From positions 16,726-80,725 of the forward strand of contig JAYZCG010000026.1 in assembly GCA_036338435.1 (NCBI GenBank): DNA of 64,000 bases, in the 5' to 3' direction. Origin of the DNA: JAPYTY01 sp036338435. GTDB lineage: Bacteria; Acidobacteriota; UBA6911; RPQK01; JADFOI01. Position 1 is the first letter of the stretch; the number at the start of each line of letters is the position of its first letter. Below are positions 42,623-52,045 of this stretch, piece after piece. Both the position numbers and the translations under genes were made by a program. A model generated the notes under the pieces. It searched no databases. It was not told the DNA's origin and saw nothing but the letters and a program-made list of their open reading frames with translations.

Positions 42623-44401
42623 GTGAAGATAATCAGTAAAAAAATCCAATTCCAATTATTCCTCATCCCTGCTGTTGCTCTCTTGATGGCAGCTATTTCT
42701 GTAGCCCAATCTGGAGAGGACACATATTTTATGCAACATTTGCGGTACCTCTCTTCTGATGCATTAAAGGGACGTGGAAATGGAAGCGAAGAACTAGAAC
42801 ATGCCGCCGAATACATCGCAGAATATTTTCGCGAAGCTGGTCTTTTGCCAGCTGGAGAGGGAGATACTTATTTCCAAAAATTCGAATTAGTACTGGGACA
42901 AAGAGTTCATGCCAAAAGTCAAATCACCTATCGATTTGGGGATACATTAATACAATTGAAGCCAGGAGAAGATTATATTTCTTTAACCGCAGACAATCAG
43001 AAAGAGGTTAAAGGGCAACCGGTCTTTGTGGGATCTGGAATCACGGCTCCAGCGCTGGGACATGATGATTATAAGGGCCTGGATGTAGAGGGAAAGATTG
43101 CACTTATTTTAGAGCATAACTCTCAGGGAATAGTTGAGGGGATCAATTTGACCCATTACTCAACAACAGTTTACAAAATAATGAATGCTCGATCCCGAGG
43201 CGCTGTAGGTGTGATTTTGTTGCCTGACTACTCTAATCCATCTAAGAGAATTTCTAGTTCGTCGGGGGAAATTCAAATAGCACATGTGGGGATTCATGCA
43301 GTGCGGCTTACCGAGAAAGGTAGTAGCCAATTGTTTGGTGATGGAGGACACGATTTGGACATGGCAACGGGGCTGTTTGACAGTCAATTTTTTCCCAAAA
43401 GGGATTCCCCGGAATATGAGGTAACTATAAATATGCATATGGCCAGGGTTCGTCATACTGTTAGGAACGTACTGGGTTTCATTAAGGGGAAGACTGAGAA
43501 AATTATTGTTTTGGGGGCTCATTATGATCATTTGGGTACAGGAACTCATGGCTCGTTGGGGTCACATCTGAAGGGTGAGATTCACAATGGAGCAGATGAC
43601 AATGCTTCAGGAACAGCTGGATTGTTACAATTGGCAAAGAAATTTTCACAAACAACTCCGCACCGAGGCTTACTATTTATAGCCTTTGCTGGAGAGGAAT
43701 TGGGCTTGCTGGGCTCAAAGCACTATACGCAATATCCGACTATGGATTTGCAGAACACTATAGCCATGCTCAACTTAGATATGATCGGGCGTAGTGATGG
43801 GGACATTTTTATTGGTGGGACAGACACGTCGAATAAGTTTAGAATGCTCTTGGAGTCAGTACAGGAGAGTTCTTTTCTCAAGTTTTCTTATTCAGATAAT
43901 CTTAGAGGATCCAGCGATCATCTCTCATTTGCCTCGAAGAAGATACCAGTGCTCTTTTTTTTCTCTGGGCTTCACAACGATTACCATCGGCCTTCTGATG
44001 ATTGGGAACGGATTAATGTGGATGCGACGCGGGAGGTTATTGACGTAGTCTACAAGACGGTCAATCGGTTATCCAATTTGCAAACTCCTCTCGAATATCT
44101 AGAAAGACATCCTAAATCTTCTCGTATGGAACGTACATCTAAGCCTCGTTTTGGAGCTATAGTCGACACGTCCTGGAGTTTAGAAGGCGTTCGTTTTGAG
44201 GAAATTGTAGAAGGGTCGTCTGCAGCAGCGGCAGGCTTGAGAAATGGAGATGTGTTGTTGAGTTTTGAGGGCAATAAAATTCAGAGCTTTGGAGAATTTA
44301 CTGACGCTCTTGTTAAAAAAGCCCCAGGTGATGAAGTTGAGGTCGTGGTTCTTAGGGGGGAAAGGCGTATCCGCACGTCCATCTTCTTGGCCGGATGGTA
44401 G
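42623..44401 (+). CDS. Exported M28 peptidase with PA and PDZ domains
   Basis: 592 residues from GTG 42623, chosen because AAAGGT sits about 7 bases upstream; an in-frame ATG at 42587 lacks a site. After the signal peptide (about 8-29) comes the M28 domain, interrupted by a PA insertion (about 120-240). Zinc residues lie in GAHYDHLG, NGADDNASG, AGEELGLLGS, NLDMIGR and SSDHLSF. A PDZ domain (about 500-590, EEIVEGSSAAAAGLRNGDVLLSF) closes the protein. It is likely a periplasmic aminopeptidase of the kind that often has PDZ-type C termini. Confidence 0.9.
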   Translation: MKIISKKIQFQLFLIPAVALLMAAISVAQSGEDTYFMQHLRYLSSDALKGRGNGSEELEHAAEYIAEYFREAGLLPAGEGDTYFQKFELVLGQRVHAKSQITYRFGDTLIQLKPGEDYISLTADNQKEVKGQPVFVGSGITAPALGHDDYKGLDVEGKIALILEHNSQGIVEGINLTHYSTTVYKIMNARSRGAVGVILLPDYSNPSKRISSSSGEIQIAHVGIHAVRLTEKGSSQLFGDGGHDLDMATGLFDSQFFPKRDSPEYEVTINMHMARVRHTVRNVLGFIKGKTEKIIVLGAHYDHLGTGTHGSLGSHLKGEIHNGADDNASGTAGLLQLAKKFSQTTPHRGLLFIAFAGEELGLLGSKHYTQYPTMDLQNTIAMLNLDMIGRSDGDIFIGGTDTSNKFRMLLESVQESSFLKFSYSDNLRGSSDHLSFASKKIPVLFFFSGLHNDYHRPSDDWERINVDATREVIDVVYKTVNRLSNLQTPLEYLERHPKSSRMERTSKPRFGAIVDTSWSLEGVRFEEIVEGSSAAAAGLRNGDVLLSFEGNKIQSFGEFTDALVKKAPGDEVEVVVLRGERRIRTSIFLAGW

Positions 44402-44476
44402 CCCAGGTGTATTCGCATGTCTAGTTATAGGAAAATGAAAAGTAAAATGGATGGAAGGCGTTTAATTTACAATCTT

Positions 44477-45004
44477 TTAGATAGACTTCTCTGTATCTTT
44501 AGTCCGATGTGAAGCATGAGGTTGATTTTTTTCAGGAGATGTTCGTTTTAAAAATTCGATCCCAAATTGCACAAAGTGGATGAGATGGTGTGAAGGGTGA
44601 TGTGCGGCTTGGTATATTGCATTTATCTTCTGGGAAAACACCATTAATGCAGAGTCTATCCGGCTTTCTATCTCAGTAGACTGGTAGCGCACCAAGTCCA
44701 CTCCACGACCCACGGCGCGGGTGACCGCCTGGATTTTTGCAACAAATACCTCTATGTTTGTTTCGATTGTCTTCTGGAACATAGGTAATTTGGGTAGGCT
44801 ATCTTCAACTGTATCGACCATTTTGCAAAGCAATTTCATCCCTATGAGAGTTCTCTGATAAAAGGAGTGCAGGGTGCGGTCAATGGCCACGATTTTTTGT
44901 CGAATGACAAAAGTAACGACCACTATCAGGGCTGTTTGTATCAGAACTAGAATTACCATTATCCACACCAGCAGATTGACTAGTGATGGATGATCAGTAT
45001 CCAT
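44477..45004 (-). CDS. Single-pass membrane protein, DUF948-like pattern
   Basis: About 175 residues from ATG 45004. One membrane helix near the N terminus (LVWIMVILVLIQTALIVVVTFVI) is followed by a long soluble helical part with no catalytic motif, rich in Lys, Thr and His (HHPSHH). It resembles the general layout of DUF948 proteins, but I am not certain. An ATG at 45022 is equally possible. It lies between the M28 peptidase and queG and is on the opposite strand from both. Confidence 0.55.
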   Translation of the reverse strand: MDTDHPSLVNLLVWIMVILVLIQTALIVVVTFVIRQKIVAIDRTLHSFYQRTLIGMKLLCKMVDTVEDSLPKLPMFQKTIETNIEVFVAKIQAVTRAVGRGVDLVRYQSTEIESRIDSALMVFSQKINAIYQAAHHPSHHLIHFVQFGIEFLKRTSPEKNQPHASHRTKDTEKSI

Positions 45005-45160
45005 GGAGCCACGATACCACATTTTTTTGGAGAGAATAGATCAATCGCTTGGAAACTCAAAAGAGGGGTACAAGGCAAATAAGAGAATTGGTAGAACAGG
45101 ATTATTATGGTTGTAACAGCACTCCTAAGATAGTCTGCAAACCGCAAGGTAATACTAAAG

Positions 45161-45172
45161 ATTTGCTATACT
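45161..45172 (+). promoter_or_regulatory. Candidate extended -10 promoter of queG
   Basis: TGCTATACT gives TATACT at 45167-45172 preceded by TGC, an extended -10 element; no -35 match is seen at normal spacing. It would start transcription about 6 bases before the ATG at 45185. No ribosome site is visible there, which fits a nearly leaderless message. Weak evidence. Confidence 0.3.
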
Positions 45173-45184
45173 CGTCTACTCTCT

Positions 45185-46255
45185 ATGGATTCTAAAAAAC
45201 TTACTCAGAAAATCAAAACATACTCCCGGTATTTGGGCTTTGATGCTGTAGGAGTAGCACCTGTCGAAGCGGTTCCTGGAGATCTGCTTCAAATTTGGCT
45301 AGCACGACAATTTCATGGCGAAATGTCCTATATGGAAAGGACATCCCAAAAGAGGATAGATCCCACCAAGGTTTTGCCCGATATCCGTTCTATTATTTCA
45401 CTTTCGCTCAATTACTTTCATCCCTATGAGCTTCCTTACGGAGAGTCCGAGAATGGGGCTATTTCTCGGTATGCTTCTGGCGATGATTACCATGATGTAT
45501 TGAACGGCAAACTCGAGGATATTTTGACTTATATAAAGGACTTAGACCCCCAGGCAGATGGCAAAGTTTACGTGGATACGGGGCCTATAATGGATAAACA
45601 CTGGGCCACCCACTCTGGCGTTGGCTGGTTAGGTAAACATACAAATGTGTTGTCCCGAGAAGCAGGTTCATGGTTTTTTCTCGGAGAAATTCTTTTGAAT
45701 GTTGCCTTAGAGTACGATATTCCGGGCGAAGATTTTTGTGGATCCTGTACGCGTTGCATTGATGCCTGTCCAACTGACGCCATCACAGAGCCTTATGTGT
45801 TAGACAGTCGCCTCTGCATTTCCTATCTAACTATTGAACTCCAGGGAGACATTCCAGAAGAATTGCGGGCGCCTATGGACAATCTTATTTTTGGCTGTGA
45901 CATTTGCCAGGATGTTTGTCCTTGGAACGATAAAACTCCCCATTCATCGGTTGAAGAATTTAAACCTCGGATAGGAAATCGTGCCCCTGATCTCAAGGAA
46001 TTGTCCCGCCTTTCAGCAGACGATTTTAGACAACGTTATCGAAAGAGTCCTATCAAGCGGGCTAAGTGGCGCGGTTTTATGAGAAATGTTGCCGTCGCTA
46101 TGGGAAACAGTGGAAATCCCGAGATGATTCCCGCGCTCCAAGATCTGTGTGGTAGTGAAGATCCCATGGTTCGCCGACACGCAGAATGGGCATTGAAGCA
46201 GCTTGAAACAACGAGCAATAGAACGGTAGAGCAGGACAGCAGGACAAGAGAATAA
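45185..46255 (+). CDS. queG: Epoxyqueuosine reductase
   Basis: 356 residues. Reduces epoxyqueuosine in tRNA to queuosine using cobalamin and two 4Fe-4S clusters; the cluster Cys are in CGSCTRCIDACPTDAI and CDICQDVCPWN. The N-terminal segment DAVGVAP and the catalytic-acid region DTGPIMDKHWA match QueG. The C-terminal HEAT-like end (MVRRHAEWAL) recognises tRNA. It starts at ATG 45185 with no ribosome site. Present alone, without other queuosine genes in view. Confidence 0.93.
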   Translation: MDSKKLTQKIKTYSRYLGFDAVGVAPVEAVPGDLLQIWLARQFHGEMSYMERTSQKRIDPTKVLPDIRSIISLSLNYFHPYELPYGESENGAISRYASGDDYHDVLNGKLEDILTYIKDLDPQADGKVYVDTGPIMDKHWATHSGVGWLGKHTNVLSREAGSWFFLGEILLNVALEYDIPGEDFCGSCTRCIDACPTDAITEPYVLDSRLCISYLTIELQGDIPEELRAPMDNLIFGCDICQDVCPWNDKTPHSSVEEFKPRIGNRAPDLKELSRLSADDFRQRYRKSPIKRAKWRGFMRNVAVAMGNSGNPEMIPALQDLCGSEDPMVRRHAEWALKQLETTSNRTVEQDSRTRE

Positions 46256-46293
46256 TATAACAGGGAATCAGAGTAGAGTGGTCTCCCTTGTAT

Positions 46294-46719
46294 TCAATTA
46301 ATTTGTTTCTTGTCGATCGGGTTTGCCCCCAGTTTTTTTATTAATTCATCGTTTTCCTGAACGGTTTGTTGGCTGAGAACCTGGCCGGTGAATTCTACAT
46401 GAATCACCCAGGCCTGTTCTATTTGATTGGTTTCAGGGTTTTTGTACCAAGATTCCTCCCACATTTTTTTGTTGTTCAAATTCCATCGGACTAGTTGTCC
46501 AGGCTCGTAGTGTTTACTAGTCGGGACTATATCGAGCTCATTCAATTCGTCATCAGGGTCAAGAGCCTCCAAAATGATCACTTTGCCCCCCACGACTTCC
46601 TTAGCACACTGTGGATCAGAGTAAAAAGGGATATTGGTGTAAAGAACACGGTAGGGAACCACGGGCATCTCATCGCTTTGATCAGGAATTTCACTTGTCT
46701 GAAGATCTGCCATTGTCAT
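46294..46719 (-). CDS. Hypothetical protein
   Basis: 141 residues from ATG 46719, with GGAAAGAGAG directly upstream; a GTG at 46788 would extend it but has no site. Marks are PVVPYRVLYTNIPFYSDP, a run of acidic residues (LDPDDELNELD) and WNLNNKKMWEESW. No signal or membrane segment. I do not recognise the family. It is divergent from the atp operon across 220 bases. Confidence 0.55.
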   Translation of the reverse strand: MTMADLQTSEIPDQSDEMPVVPYRVLYTNIPFYSDPQCAKEVVGGKVIILEALDPDDELNELDIVPTSKHYEPGQLVRWNLNNKKMWEESWYKNPETNQIEQAWVIHVEFTGQVLSQQTVQENDELIKKLGANPIDKKQIN

Positions 46720-46869
46720 CTCTCTCTTTCCGCCCCAGATGCTTTTCCTTAAGGGGCCTTTGTTAATTTGTTCAATGTCCGATGGCACATTTTGTCATCG
46801 GTGACCAGCGGCATTCAAAAATAGAATTACAGATTTCATGGCCACAATTTACAGTAGAAGTATGCCACC

Positions 46870-46898
46870 TTGACCGGGTGTTCACAACGTGCTAGAAA
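46870..46898 (+). promoter_or_regulatory. Candidate promoter of the atpHAGDC operon
   Basis: TTGACC at 46870-46875 and TAGAAA at 46893-46898 with a 17-base spacer, 5/6 and 4/6 matches to the consensus. It lies 42 bases before the atpH start and is the only candidate I see in this spacer. Confidence 0.4.
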
Positions 46899-46939
46899 GA
46901 TCCCTTTGTATATGGGCAAAAGAGTGGAAGTGGGAGTAG

Positions 46940-47473
46940 ATGAGTTTTTTAAAACCTGGTGAGTATGCAAGAGCTCTAAGTGAAATAGCTGTAGAACTTG
47001 AGCTAGAGGATCGTATTCAGAAGCAGTTAACCGAATTGTCCAAAATTCTTACCTCACACAGATTATTGCGAAATATTCTGATTAATCCAGCGATTCATTT
47101 CTCAGATAAACAAAGGATAGTGGAAGAGATTGGTCAGAAGGGTTCTCTAGAGCCAGTAGTTGTCAATTTTATTTTGGTTTTGTTAGAACATGCTCAGATA
47201 CAACGATTTGAGGAAGTTGTTAAGGTCTATAAGGATACAATAGATGAGTTTAAAGGTGTTTTGCGAGGTCGTGTAATTTCTTCCAAAGAGTTGCAGCAGG
47301 ATGTGCGCAAACGTATTCACAAGATTGCGGTGGGCCTAACCGACAAAGAGGTCATTATTGGTTACGATGTAGATGAAACCCTGATAGGGGGGTTTAAGCT
47401 TCAGATCGGTTCAACAATTTATGATGGTTCCCTTCAAAGTCAGCTCGATGCTATACGTCGTCTGGCTTCATAA
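46940..47473 (+). CDS. atpH: ATP synthase F1 subunit delta
   Basis: 177 residues. Links the F1 head to the peripheral stalk of the membrane ATP synthase. The N-terminal YARALSEIA helix and the C-terminal GFKLQIGSTIYDGSLQSQLDAI motif are conserved marks. GGAAGTGGGAG precedes the ATG. It begins a tightly spaced delta-alpha-gamma-beta-epsilon run with no F0 genes ahead of it. Confidence 0.94.
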   Translation: MSFLKPGEYARALSEIAVELELEDRIQKQLTELSKILTSHRLLRNILINPAIHFSDKQRIVEEIGQKGSLEPVVVNFILVLLEHAQIQRFEEVVKVYKDTIDEFKGVLRGRVISSKELQQDVRKRIHKIAVGLTDKEVIIGYDVDETLIGGFKLQIGSTIYDGSLQSQLDAIRRLAS

Positions 47474-47494
47474 GAAGAATCAGGAGTTTATCTG

Positions 47495-49006
47495 ATGACA
47501 TTTAAGGCAGATGAGATCAGCAAAATTATAAAGGAGCACATTAAAAACTACGATGCTGAAGTAGTGGTGAGTGAGGTCGGTAGCGTGATTTCTGCTGGTG
47601 ATGGGATAGCCCGTGTACATGGCTTAGAAAATGTCATGGCCCTTGAACTCTTAGAATTTCCCCATGACGTTTATGGTCTCGCATTCAATCTTGAGCAAGA
47701 TAATGTTGGTGCGGTTCTCTTTGGTGAGGTTCATGAAGTCAAGGAAGGGGATTTGGTTAAACGCACCAAGCGCATTATGCAAGTGCCGGTAGGTGATGCA
47801 TTGCTGGGCCGTGTTGTTGATCCTCTCGGCAGGCCCCTTGATGGAAGGGGTCCCGTAGATACTGAAGAGTTCCGAGAGGTAGAGAGGCTGGCCCCAGGCG
47901 TAACAGATAGACAGCCGGTGCGTGAGCCAGTTCAGACAGGTATAAAAGCCATTGATTCTATGATTCCTATTGGAAGAGGGCAACGTGAACTTATTATCGG
48001 AGATCGCCAGACTGGAAAGAGTGCTCTTTTGATCGATACCATCATCAACCAGAAAGATACGGATCTGATCTGTATTTATGTTGCTATTGGTCAGAAAAGA
48101 TCCACTGTAGCACGGGTAATACAGACCTTAACCGATTATGGTGTCATGGATAAGTGTGTAGTGGTTTCAGCAGCTTCTTCCGATCCAGCAACGATGCAGT
48201 ATCTAGCCCCCTATGCCGGCTGTTCGATCGGAGAATACTTTAGAGATACTAAGCGACATGCATTAGTGATGTATGACGATTTGTCCAAGCATGCGGCATC
48301 CTATCGGGAGATGTCACTCCTTCTGAGACGTCCACCTGGGCGTGAAGCCTATCCAGGTGATGTTTTTTATCTGCACAGTCGTCTTCTAGAGCGAGCCGCT
48401 AGGCTGAATGAAGAATTGGGAGCAGGAAGCTTGACTGCTCTCCCAGTTATTGAAACACAGGCGGGAGATATTTCAGCCTACATACCCACGAATGTTATTT
48501 CTATAACTGACGGACAGATCTTTTTGGAATCTGACCTCTTCTACTCCGGTATCCGACCTGCTATCCATGTAGGTAATTCTGTCAGTCGAGTTGGCGGAGA
48601 TGCTCAACTCAAAGCAATGAAGCAGGTATCTGGAACTTTGCGACTGGAGTTAGCTCAGTATCGTGCTTTGGCAGCTTTTGCACAGTTTGGATCTGATTTA
48701 GACGAGACCACTCAAAATCAATTGGCACGGGGAGAGCGACTGACCGAGATTCTCAAGCAAGATCAGTATCAGCCCATGAGAGTGGAACAGCAGATTGTCA
48801 TCATTTTAGCAGGTACTAGAGGATTACTAGATGATATCCAGATATCACAACTAGGACAATTTCAAGTGGGACTCATGGAGTTTATGGACACCAGTTACGT
48901 TGATCTTTTAAAGGACATCGTGGAAAAGAAGGTTCTGGATGACGACCTGCAAAATAAACTGCAGAAAGCTATCGAAGAATACGTAACTCGTTTTAATTCA
49001 GAGTAG
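47495..49006 (+). CDS. atpA: ATP synthase F1 subunit alpha
   Basis: 503 residues, normal length. Non-catalytic nucleotide-binding subunit. The P-loop GDRQTGKSA lies at residues 169-177; the segments VYVAIGQKRST-like and SDLDETTQNQLARG are typical. AGGAG lies ahead of the ATG. It starts 21 bases after atpH. No unusual change is seen. Confidence 0.97.
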   Translation: MTFKADEISKIIKEHIKNYDAEVVVSEVGSVISAGDGIARVHGLENVMALELLEFPHDVYGLAFNLEQDNVGAVLFGEVHEVKEGDLVKRTKRIMQVPVGDALLGRVVDPLGRPLDGRGPVDTEEFREVERLAPGVTDRQPVREPVQTGIKAIDSMIPIGRGQRELIIGDRQTGKSALLIDTIINQKDTDLICIYVAIGQKRSTVARVIQTLTDYGVMDKCVVVSAASSDPATMQYLAPYAGCSIGEYFRDTKRHALVMYDDLSKHAASYREMSLLLRRPPGREAYPGDVFYLHSRLLERAARLNEELGAGSLTALPVIETQAGDISAYIPTNVISITDGQIFLESDLFYSGIRPAIHVGNSVSRVGGDAQLKAMKQVSGTLRLELAQYRALAAFAQFGSDLDETTQNQLARGERLTEILKQDQYQPMRVEQQIVIILAGTRGLLDDIQISQLGQFQVGLMEFMDTSYVDLLKDIVEKKVLDDDLQNKLQKAIEEYVTRFNSE

Positions 49007-49084
49007 CTGTGTATGGATAATATCAATTTGTAGAGTTTGAACAAGGTGACGTGCGTAAATACCCATTTCTTAGGTAAATAATTC

Positions 49085-49957
49085 ATGGCAGGAGGCAATC
49101 TCCAAGATATTCGACGCCGTGTTCGATCGGTGAAAAATATCCAACAGATAACGCGTGCCATGAAGTTTGTGGCGGCATCGAAACTGAGACGTTCTCAGGA
49201 ACGAATTCTCGCCGCTAGGCCGTATGCTAGACGAATGTTAACAGTACTGAATTCTTTAGCTCTTCGTGCTGATCCTGGACTTCACCCTCTATTGGCTGAG
49301 CGTGAACAGGAAAAGGTTATGTTGGTTGTCATCACATCAGATCGAGGTCTGTGTGGCGCTTTCAGCTCTAACATCATCAAGGCCGCTACCCGCTATATTA
49401 CGGAAAAGGGTTCTGATGATGCTCTCTGTTTGACCTTGGTAGGACGTAAAGGAGTAGATTGGTTTGGGGAACGTCCATGGTCGATCCGACATGAATATAC
49501 GAATATTATGAACCAAGTTGATATTAAGTACGCTCGGGAAATAGCCCAGTATGTCATTGAATACTACACTGACCATGATCTGGATGCTGTTTATTTGGTG
49601 TACAACGAGTTTAAGTCTGTTGTGCAGCAGAATGTTGTTGTGGAGCCGTTACTTCCCATTGGGCGTTTGGAAGTCAGTGGAGAAGATCAGAATGAGTTGG
49701 ATTATATTTACGAGCAAAATCCTCAGATCCTATTCGATCATTTGTTATCTCGGCACGTAGAAATCCAATTATTTAGAGCCTTGTTGGAATCTGAGGCAGC
49801 CGAGCATGGTGCACGGATGACCGCTATGGATTCCGCTACGAAAAACGCCAAGGAAGTCATTGATAAGCTCACTCTTCATATGAATCGAATTCGTCAGGCC
49901 TCCATCACAACTGAGCTCATCGAAGTGGTCAGTGGTGCTGATGCATTAGGAAAATGA
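49085..49957 (+). CDS. atpG: ATP synthase F1 subunit gamma
   Basis: 290 residues. The rotating central shaft. The N-terminal RRRVRSVKNIQQITRAMKFVAASKL helix and the C-terminal ASITTELIEVVSGADAL are family marks; TSDRGLCGAFSSNI lies between. Weak ribosome site (AGGTAA). There is a gap of 78 bases from atpA, slightly longer than the other gaps in the operon, in which I see nothing. Confidence 0.96.
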   Translation: MAGGNLQDIRRRVRSVKNIQQITRAMKFVAASKLRRSQERILAARPYARRMLTVLNSLALRADPGLHPLLAEREQEKVMLVVITSDRGLCGAFSSNIIKAATRYITEKGSDDALCLTLVGRKGVDWFGERPWSIRHEYTNIMNQVDIKYAREIAQYVIEYYTDHDLDAVYLVYNEFKSVVQQNVVVEPLLPIGRLEVSGEDQNELDYIYEQNPQILFDHLLSRHVEIQLFRALLESEAAEHGARMTAMDSATKNAKEVIDKLTLHMNRIRQASITTELIEVVSGADALGK

Positions 49958-50003
49958 AAATTTAAACGGATATCAGATTTTTTAAAGGTTAGGAGTTAAG
50001 AGT

Positions 50004-51425
50004 ATGACTCAAACGGTCGGGAAAGTGCTTCAAGTATTAGGTCCTGTCATCGATGTGCAATTCGAGGATGGGCATGTGCCGGCCATTTATAATGCGGTCA
50101 AGGTAACCTCTGACGGGTTCGACACACCAGTTGCCGTGGATATTACCTTAGAGGTCGCTCAACATCTGGGATCCAATGCAGTCAAATGTATAGCCATGCA
50201 ACCTACGGATGGAGTTGTGCGTGGGATGAAGGCCATTGATACCGGAGCTCCGATTTCGGTTCCGGTAGGCCCCAAAACCTTAGGGAGGGTTATCAATGTG
50301 TTGGGAGAACCGGTAGATCAACAAGGGGCATTGGATACTGAGAAAACATATCCAATCCATCGGCCTGCTCCCACACTGGAGGACCAAAGTACAGAAACTG
50401 AAATGTTAGAGACTGGGATCAAAGTGATCGATCTCGTTCAACCCTTTTCTCGTGGAGGAAAGATTGGTTTATTTGGAGGGGCCGGAGTAGGGAAGACAGT
50501 CATTATCATGGAGCTTATCAATAGGATTGCCACACAGCATGGTGGGTACTCCGTTTTTGCCGGAGTAGGTGAGCGAACGCGTGAAGGAAATGATCTTTGG
50601 TTAGAGATGAAGGAATCAGGCGTCATAGACAAAGCGGCTCTGGTTTATGGGCAGATGACAGAACCACCTGGAGCACGATTACGTGTAGCGCTAGCAGGAC
50701 TGACAGTGGCGGAGTATTTCCGCGATGAAGAAGGACAGGATGTTTTGCTCTTTGTTGACAATATTTTTCGGTTCACACAGGCTGGGTCCGAGGTGTCTGC
50801 ACTATTGGGTCGTATGCCTTCAGCCGTTGGGTACCAGCCGAATTTGGCAACTGAAATGGGAGAACTACAGGAGAGGATAACCACTACTAAGAAAGGTTCT
50901 ATTACCTCTATTCAGGCTATCTATGTGCCGGCAGATGACTATACAGATCCTGCGCCTGCTACTGCGTTTGCTCACCTTGATGCCACTACTAATTTAGAAA
51001 GATCTATCGCTGAACAAGGGATTTATCCTGCTGTTGATCCCCTTGCTTCGACTAGCAGGATTCTAGATCCCCGCATTATTGGGGAGGAACACTATGCGGT
51101 GACTCGGCTTGTTCAAGGCGTTGTACAACGCTACAAAGATCTACAGGACATTATTGCAATCTTAGGAATAGATGAGCTTTCAGAAGAGGACAAAGTGGCT
51201 GTTTCTAGGGCACGCAAGATCGAAAAGTTTTTTTCACAACCTTTTTTTGTAGCTGAACAATTTACGGGCATGGAGGGGAAATATGTATCGATAGATGAGA
51301 CCCTCCGCGGTTTTAAGGGAATCTGTGAAGGTAAGTATGATGAAATTCCAGAACAAGCTTTCTACATGGTGGGAGGCATAGAAGAGGTGATAGAGAAAAA
51401 GGACAAGATGGCTGAGGGAGAATAA
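50004..51425 (+). CDS. atpD: ATP synthase F1 subunit beta
   Basis: 473 residues. Catalytic subunit. P-loop GGAGVGKTV is at 158-166, followed by the GERTREGNDL catalytic-Glu segment and ALLGRMPSAVGYQP. AGGAG lies 8 bases before the ATG. All essential residues are present and the length is normal. Confidence 0.98.
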   Translation: MTQTVGKVLQVLGPVIDVQFEDGHVPAIYNAVKVTSDGFDTPVAVDITLEVAQHLGSNAVKCIAMQPTDGVVRGMKAIDTGAPISVPVGPKTLGRVINVLGEPVDQQGALDTEKTYPIHRPAPTLEDQSTETEMLETGIKVIDLVQPFSRGGKIGLFGGAGVGKTVIIMELINRIATQHGGYSVFAGVGERTREGNDLWLEMKESGVIDKAALVYGQMTEPPGARLRVALAGLTVAEYFRDEEGQDVLLFVDNIFRFTQAGSEVSALLGRMPSAVGYQPNLATEMGELQERITTTKKGSITSIQAIYVPADDYTDPAPATAFAHLDATTNLERSIAEQGIYPAVDPLASTSRILDPRIIGEEHYAVTRLVQGVVQRYKDLQDIIAILGIDELSEEDKVAVSRARKIEKFFSQPFFVAEQFTGMEGKYVSIDETLRGFKGICEGKYDEIPEQAFYMVGGIEEVIEKKDKMAEGE

Positions 51426-51458
51426 TAAGGAAGATATATTTAGGACAGACGTTGGGAT

Positions 51459-51884
51459 ATGGATTTACCAGATAAAATAGAACTCGAGATCGTAACTCCT
51501 GAACAGCTTGTCTTTAGCGGGCAAGTGGATGAGGTTAACATGCCTGGTTCCGAGGGTTATTTTGGAGTTTTGCCAGGACACACCCCTTTGCTTTCCGAGT
51601 TGGGAGTCGGTGTGATTTCTTACTTGCAAGGGGATACTAAGGTCCATCTTTTTTGTGGTCGTGGTTTTGTGGAGATTTTACCTAATCGAATTTCTGTACT
51701 TACTGAGGTGGTGAAAATGGCCGACGACATTGATGTGGAAGATGCTATGTCCCAGAAAAATGAGGCCGAGACGCTCCTTCGCTCTTTGGATGAGAACGTC
51801 GATTATATTCAGACTATGGATATATTTGAACAAGCTACAGTCCAATTAGAATTAGCTGAAAAGACTGCACGCAATACACATTAA
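51459..51884 (+). CDS. atpC: ATP synthase F1 subunit epsilon
   Basis: 141 residues. Regulates and couples F1 to F0. Marks are the N-terminal beta domain (VDEVNMPGSEGYFGVLPGHTPLL) and a C-terminal helical pair. It is the last gene of the atp operon. The c-ring, a and b subunit genes do not follow; tRNA-Gln begins 50 bases downstream. Confidence 0.92.
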   Translation: MDLPDKIELEIVTPEQLVFSGQVDEVNMPGSEGYFGVLPGHTPLLSELGVGVISYLQGDTKVHLFCGRGFVEILPNRISVLTEVVKMADDIDVEDAMSQKNEAETLLRSLDENVDYIQTMDIFEQATVQLELAEKTARNTH

Positions 51885-51933
51885 GCGGTTGTTGTTATTA
51901 ATGGCGACTCGTCAGTCTTGAGGATAAGCACAA

Positions 51934-52007
51934 TGGGGGATGGTGTAATGGCAACACACATGGCTCTGGACCATGAGATTGGGGTTCAACTCCCTGTCCC
52001 CCAGCCA
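51934..52007 (+). tRNA. tRNA-Gln (anticodon CTG)
   Basis: The acceptor arms TGGGGGA and TCCCCCA pair in full (51934-51940 with 51997-52003). The anticodon stem CATGG/CCATG closes the 7-base loop CTCTGGA, giving anticodon CTG. The T loop TTCAACT sits on a 5-bp stem with two wobble pairs. Discriminator G and an encoded CCA end the gene at 52007. Confidence 0.93.
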
Positions 52008-52045
52008 ATTCGTGAAGCTGTATATGTGCGAATTTGAGGGGTAGT

